Origin: Fundidesulfovibrio putealis DSM 16056 | GTDB taxonomy: Bacteria; Desulfobacterota; Desulfovibrionia; Desulfovibrionales; Desulfovibrionaceae | DNA length: 64,000 nt | Assembly: GCF_000429325.1 (NCBI RefSeq) | Contig: NZ_AUBQ01000003.1 | Span: forward strand, 434,001-498,000 | Reading direction: 5' to 3' | Shown here: positions 60,282 through 64,000 of the stretch, one piece after another | How the letters are laid out: each line of letters begins with the position of its first letter | Numbering within the stretch: the stretch's first letter is position 1 | The notes under the pieces: generated by a model | Seen by the model: the letters and a program-made list of their open reading frames with translations, nothing else | Databases searched by the model: none | What the model was told of the DNA's origin: nothing | Made by a program: the position numbers and the translations under genes

Positions 60282-62633
60282 ATGGCGAACGGCTTCGCGA
60301 TGGCTGCACTGATGATCCTTGTCCTGGCAGTCTTTGCCGTTCCCCAGGCCTTTGCGGTGGAATCAATAATCGAAGCGCCGGAGAATGCCCGCCAGGCAGT
60401 CGCCATGGTGGAGAAGGCTCAGGCGTACATTCAGAAATACGGCAAGGAAAAGGCCCTCGCGGAGTTCAACAATCCCGATGGCGAGTTCGTGAAGGATGGC
60501 CTGTACGTGTTTGCGTACGACTTCCATGGCGTCAACAAATCCCTGGCCACAAACCCCGCGCTGGTCGGCAAGAACCTCATCGACATGAAGGACGCCGACG
60601 GCAAGGATATGATCAAGGACCTGATCGCCATCGCCAAGAGCGGCGGCGGCTGGTACGAATACAAGTGGGAAGGCCACGACAAGTACTCGTATGTTGTCAA
60701 GGTGGACGACTCCCTGTGGATCGGCTGCGGAGACTATAAGAACGAAGCGGTCACCATGGTGGAGAAGGCGCTGAAGTTCATCCACGACAAAGGCAAGGAT
60801 AAGGCCCTGGCCGAGTTCAACAATCCCGGCGGCCTCTTCGTGGATCGTGGACTGTACATTTTCGCGTATGACTTCAACGGCGTGAACAAGGCCTTGGCCA
60901 CCCACCCCTCCATGGTCGGCAAGGACCTTCTTGATATGAAGGACGCCGACGGGCGCGAAATCATCAAGGACATGATCGAGATCGTCAATCGTGGCGGGGG
61001 GTGGTACGATTACATCTGGGACGGCCAGGAAAAGTCCTCGTATGTGGTCAAGGTGAACGATTCCCTGTGGATCGGCTGCGGCGAATACCGGGAGAATACG
61101 TTCAAGGTCTATTCCCTGTTCCTCATCGCCCTGGTGCCCATTGTCTGGCTGATGATGTCGCTTGGCGTCCTGAAGATGCCCGCGCACACCACGGCAATGA
61201 TCTCCCTTGTGCTGACCATCGTCCTGGCCAGCGTCGCCTTCAAGATGTCCAACATCGCAGTGCTGACAGCTACTTTGGAAGGCGTGGCGCTGGGACTCTG
61301 GCCCATCGTCATAGTTATCGTGGCTGCCATATTCACCTACAACATGGCACTGTACACCAAGAGCATGGACACCATCAAAACCATGCTCTCCAACATCACC
61401 ACGGACCGCCGCATCCAGGTGTTGATCCTGGCCTGGGGGTTCGGCGGCTTCCTGGAGGCCGTGGCGGGCTACGGAACCGCCGTGGCCATCCCCGCCAGCA
61501 TCCTGGCTGCCCTGGGCTGCGAGCCGCTGTTCGCGGCGCTCATCTGCCTGACCGCCAACACCGTGCCTACGGCTTTCGGAGCCATCGGCATCCCCGTGCT
61601 GACGCTGGCGCAGATCACCAACCTGGACGTGAACATCCTGAGTTACCAGATCGCGCTGCAACTGACCCTGTTCATCGTCATCATCCCCATGTTGCTGGTG
61701 GTGCTGACCACCAGAAGCCTGAAGGGCCTGAAAGGCGTCGTCGGTATATCGTTGGCCTCCGGTGCGGCCTTTGCCATTCCGGAACTGCTGACGGCCAGAT
61801 TTTTGGGCGCGGAGCTCCCTGCGCTGGCCGGAAGCATCTGCAGCATGGGTGTGACCATCTTCATCGCAAAAACATTCTACAAAGAGGAGCAGGTCGGTAA
61901 GTCCGCCCATGAGACGGTCTCGCTTAAGAGCGGAGTCCTGGCCTGGCTGCCGTACATCCTGGTGCTGGTGTTCATCGTGGGGACCAGCCCCGTGGTGGAG
62001 CCGGTCTACAACGTGCTGTCCAACATCAAGACTTCGGTCATGATCTACCAGGGCAAGGGCGCGACGCCGTTCGTGTTCAAATGGATCGCCACTCCCGGCA
62101 CGCTGATCATCCTGGCCACCATCGTCGGCGGCCTGATCCAGGGCGCGAAGTTCGGCGAGATCAGCATGGTGTTCGGGCGTACCGTGTTGAAACTGTCCAA
62201 GTCGGCCCTGACGGTCCTGTGCATCGTGGCCATGTCCAAGGTCATGGCCTACAGCGGCATGATCTCCGCCATCGCGGTGGTCCTGGTGAAGGCTACGGGG
62301 CAGTATTTTGCGGCGATCTCTCCGCTCATCGGGGCGCTCGGCACGTTCGTGACAGGCAGCGACACCTCGGCCAACGTGCTTTTCGGCAAGCTCCAGGTGG
62401 AGGTCGCCTCGAAAACCGGAGTCGACCCCTACTGGCTGGCGGCCGCCAACACTGCCGGGGCCACGGGCGGCAAGATGATCTCGCCCCAGAGCATCGCCGT
62501 TGCCACCGCAGCCACCGGACTCGTGGGGTCCGAGGGCAAGATCCTGAACCAGACGCTCAAGTACTGCATAGTCTATGTGGCCATACTGGGTGTGTTCGTC
62601 TATGCGGGGAGCCTCTTCATCATCCCCAGGTAG
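60282..62633 (+). CDS. L-lactate permease with two N-terminal periplasmic Cache domains
   Basis: This 783-residue protein fuses a sensor to a transporter. A signal peptide (MANGFAMAALMILVLAVFAVPQAFA) is followed by two similar sCache_2-like domains at about 36-152 and 153-270. Each runs from VEKA to a final SLWIGCG, with FNNPxG, FAYDF-x-GVNK, VGK-x-L-x-DMKDADG and GGGWY-x-Y between. About 14 membrane helices follow from 275, with LctP/LldP motifs GFGGFLEAVAGYGTAVAIPASIL and TANTVPTAFGAIGIPVLTLAQIT. The permease imports lactate by H+ symport. I chose the ATG at 60282 (GAGGG upstream); a GTG at 60195 with AGAAGGA is possible but would bury the signal peptide. Ordinary LctP proteins are about 550 residues without Cache domains. 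Confidence 0.9.
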   Translation: MANGFAMAALMILVLAVFAVPQAFAVESIIEAPENARQAVAMVEKAQAYIQKYGKEKALAEFNNPDGEFVKDGLYVFAYDFHGVNKSLATNPALVGKNLIDMKDADGKDMIKDLIAIAKSGGGWYEYKWEGHDKYSYVVKVDDSLWIGCGDYKNEAVTMVEKALKFIHDKGKDKALAEFNNPGGLFVDRGLYIFAYDFNGVNKALATHPSMVGKDLLDMKDADGREIIKDMIEIVNRGGGWYDYIWDGQEKSSYVVKVNDSLWIGCGEYRENTFKVYSLFLIALVPIVWLMMSLGVLKMPAHTTAMISLVLTIVLASVAFKMSNIAVLTATLEGVALGLWPIVIVIVAAIFTYNMALYTKSMDTIKTMLSNITTDRRIQVLILAWGFGGFLEAVAGYGTAVAIPASILAALGCEPLFAALICLTANTVPTAFGAIGIPVLTLAQITNLDVNILSYQIALQLTLFIVIIPMLLVVLTTRSLKGLKGVVGISLASGAAFAIPELLTARFLGAELPALAGSICSMGVTIFIAKTFYKEEQVGKSAHETVSLKSGVLAWLPYILVLVFIVGTSPVVEPVYNVLSNIKTSVMIYQGKGATPFVFKWIATPGTLIILATIVGGLIQGAKFGEISMVFGRTVLKLSKSALTVLCIVAMSKVMAYSGMISAIAVVLVKATGQYFAAISPLIGALGTFVTGSDTSANVLFGKLQVEVASKTGVDPYWLAAANTAGATGGKMISPQSIAVATAATGLVGSEGKILNQTLKYCIVYVAILGVFVYAGSLFIIPR

Positions 62634-62821
62634 TTGCATGGCGCGCCGCCTTGAACCGGCGCAATGAATCGAACCGGCGGCAGTCTTTCCAGGCCTCGAT
62701 GGTCGCATGACCACTCGTGGGCGCAGGGTAGGCTGCCGTCTTCGTTTCGAGCGGGGCATGGCGTCCCTGCGCATGCTTGCTCCTGCCGCTCCACAAGAGT
62801 AGATCACCCGCTGGAGACACC

Positions 62822-63814
62822 ATGCGCCGCATATTCACCGCTTCCTTGCTGATTTTCGTCCTGGGCCTGACGGGCTTTCTGCCTGTTCGCGCCTTTTCGG
62901 CGAGCCTGTGGAGCCCGGCTGAGCTGGCCGCCACCCCGGAGGAACGCAAGGCCGGACGCCTCACCGCGCCGGACCTGACCCCTCCCGACCGTACAGCCCC
63001 CCTGGCGGCGTTGGCTCCTCTCCCGCCAGAGAGGCGCGGCTCCATCCGCCGCGTGGACACGGGCGGCGAGAAGCTGGTGGCCCTGACCTTCGACCTGTGC
63101 GAGCTCTCGGACCAGCGCGCAGGCTATGACGGCGCAATAGTCGACTACCTGCGCGCCGAGGGCGTTCCCGCCACGTTCTTCGCCAGCGGCAAGTGGCTGC
63201 GCTCGCATCCGGAGCGCTCCATGCAGCTTCTGGCTGACCCACTGTTCGAGGTGGGCAGCCACGCCTGGACCCACGGCAACTTCGGGGTGCTCTCTCCTGA
63301 GCGCATGCGCGAGCAGATCGCCTGGACCCAGGCGCAGTACGAGCTGACCCGCGAGGCCATGGTGCAGCTGGCCGCGAAACGCGGGTTGCCGGAATTGGCT
63401 GCGGCGTCGCCTGCCAGCATCCGGGTGTTCCGCTTCCCCTACGGGCGCTGCCGGGCCGAGGCCCTGGAACTGCTGGCCGGGATGGGCATCGCCGCCGTGC
63501 AATGGGATGTGAACATGATGGACGCCGCCAAGACGCGCACCGCCCAGACCGTGGCCAGGGACGTGGAGCGCGGCGTAAAGCCCGGCTCCATCGTGCTGGG
63601 GCATGCCAACGGATTCGGCTACGCCACGGCGGACGCTCTGCGGCTGATCGTCCCGGCCCTGCGCGCCAAGGGCTATCGGTTCGTCACCGTGAGCGCGCTG
63701 CTGGACGCAGGGCGCGCCGTGACCGCTGCACAGTGTTATGATTCGCGCCCCGGCGACACGGACGTGTACGACGTCCTGTTCGGGGACGGTACCGTGCATC
63801 GGCGAAACAAGTAA
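62822..63814 (+). CDS. Exported polysaccharide deacetylase (NodB-type)
   Basis: The 330-residue protein has a signal peptide (IFTASLLIFVLGLTGFLPVRAFS). The NodB domain at about 80-310 has VALTFDLCELSDQRAGYDGAIVDYL, in which the catalytic aspartate D91 is kept. The usual next residues DG are replaced by LCE. The metal-binding histidines appear as H147 and H151 in GSHAWTHGNF, and FRFPYGRC is the arginine motif. It removes N- or O-acetyl groups from a sugar polymer; substrate unknown. The ATG has GGAGA five bases upstream. Confidence 0.85.
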   Translation: MRRIFTASLLIFVLGLTGFLPVRAFSASLWSPAELAATPEERKAGRLTAPDLTPPDRTAPLAALAPLPPERRGSIRRVDTGGEKLVALTFDLCELSDQRAGYDGAIVDYLRAEGVPATFFASGKWLRSHPERSMQLLADPLFEVGSHAWTHGNFGVLSPERMREQIAWTQAQYELTREAMVQLAAKRGLPELAAASPASIRVFRFPYGRCRAEALELLAGMGIAAVQWDVNMMDAAKTRTAQTVARDVERGVKPGSIVLGHANGFGYATADALRLIVPALRAKGYRFVTVSALLDAGRAVTAAQCYDSRPGDTDVYDVLFGDGTVHRRNK

Positions 63815-63955
63815 GCGCGCGGGTGATGAGAAGGGCCGGAAATCCGTCCTGATTGTTGTCAGGTACGCATCCGCTTGGTATGGCATGCAGAAGTCGTCGG
63901 CAGGACGTTCCTTGCAGGCGGCTCGTGTTTATCCCGAATCGCTGGAGGTGCCGTC

Positions 63956-64000
63956 ATGCCGCGTCTGATCTATGTCCTGGCCGTTCTGGCCATGCTGTGC
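63956..64000 (+). CDS. Start of an exported protein (cut by window end)
   Basis: Only 15 codons are visible: MPRLIYVLAVLAMLC. GGAGG lies seven bases before the ATG at 63956, and the sequence looks like a signal peptide or lipoprotein leader. The rest is beyond the window, so no function can be given. Confidence 0.5.
   Translation, partial: MPRLIYVLAVLAMLC

Overview
The window is GC-rich DNA with a short AT-rich patch at about 24.5-27.2 kb. It reads like the chromosome of a sulfate-reducing Desulfovibrionaceae-type bacterium, perhaps close to Fundidesulfovibrio. Supporting signs are a lactate permease, rubredoxin, two CheV proteins, sigma-54 promoters and a palindromic intergenic repeat of a kind I associate with that group; the taxonomy is an inference. 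I saw no rRNA, tRNA or CRISPR. Most long ORFs opposite the genes are GC-driven shadows and were left out.

Layout. 0-9.6 kb (all minus): a hydantoinase/oxoprolinase running off the left edge, a NupC nucleoside transporter, a tight operon of two membrane acyltransferases followed by gatC and gatA, and an LpoA-like lipoprotein. 9.7-14.1 kb: a C_GCAxxG_C_C protein, a YdjY-like exported protein, a dehydrogenase remnant, rsmI, and a histidine kinase with an Hpt protein. 14.1-24.4 kb: a glycan locus behind a near-consensus sigma-54 promoter with upstream TCGTAACCGG repeats. It encodes a glycosidase-GT2 fusion synthase, an ABC exporter, a lipoprotein, a GT-B glycosyltransferase, an exported agarase-like glycosidase with a CBM9-like tail, and galE. 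24.5-26.9 kb: two AT-rich genes (a PMT-type membrane glycosyltransferase and a lipoprotein), probably acquired.

27.2-41.3 kb: a partial type VI secretion locus. A ComFB-like gene leads tssB, tssC, hcp, three small acidic ORFs, a MITE-like element, and tssE, tssF, tssG. cheV genes lie on both sides, and clpV is beyond an HPP/CBS pair. The membrane-complex genes tssJ, tssK, tssL and tssM, and vgrG, are not in the window. 41.4-47.4 kb: a CPBP protease, a hybrid-input histidine kinase, two PilZ proteins, a SAP-like small protein and a rubredoxin. 47.5-54.7 kb: a DevC/DevA/DevB-type exporter, a MerA-like flavoprotein, a YihY protein and a TrpB2-type synthase. 54.8-59.5 kb (minus): TerC, a polar amino-acid ABC transporter and an aminotransferase. 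59.5-64 kb: a sigma-54 promoter drives a fusion of two periplasmic Cache domains with an L-lactate permease. A polysaccharide deacetylase follows, then the start of another exported protein at the right edge.

The two strongest candidates for under-described biology are the Cache-lactate permease fusion with its sigma-54 control region, and the sigma-54-controlled glycan synthesis/export locus. The small acidic ORFs inside the type VI operon come next.
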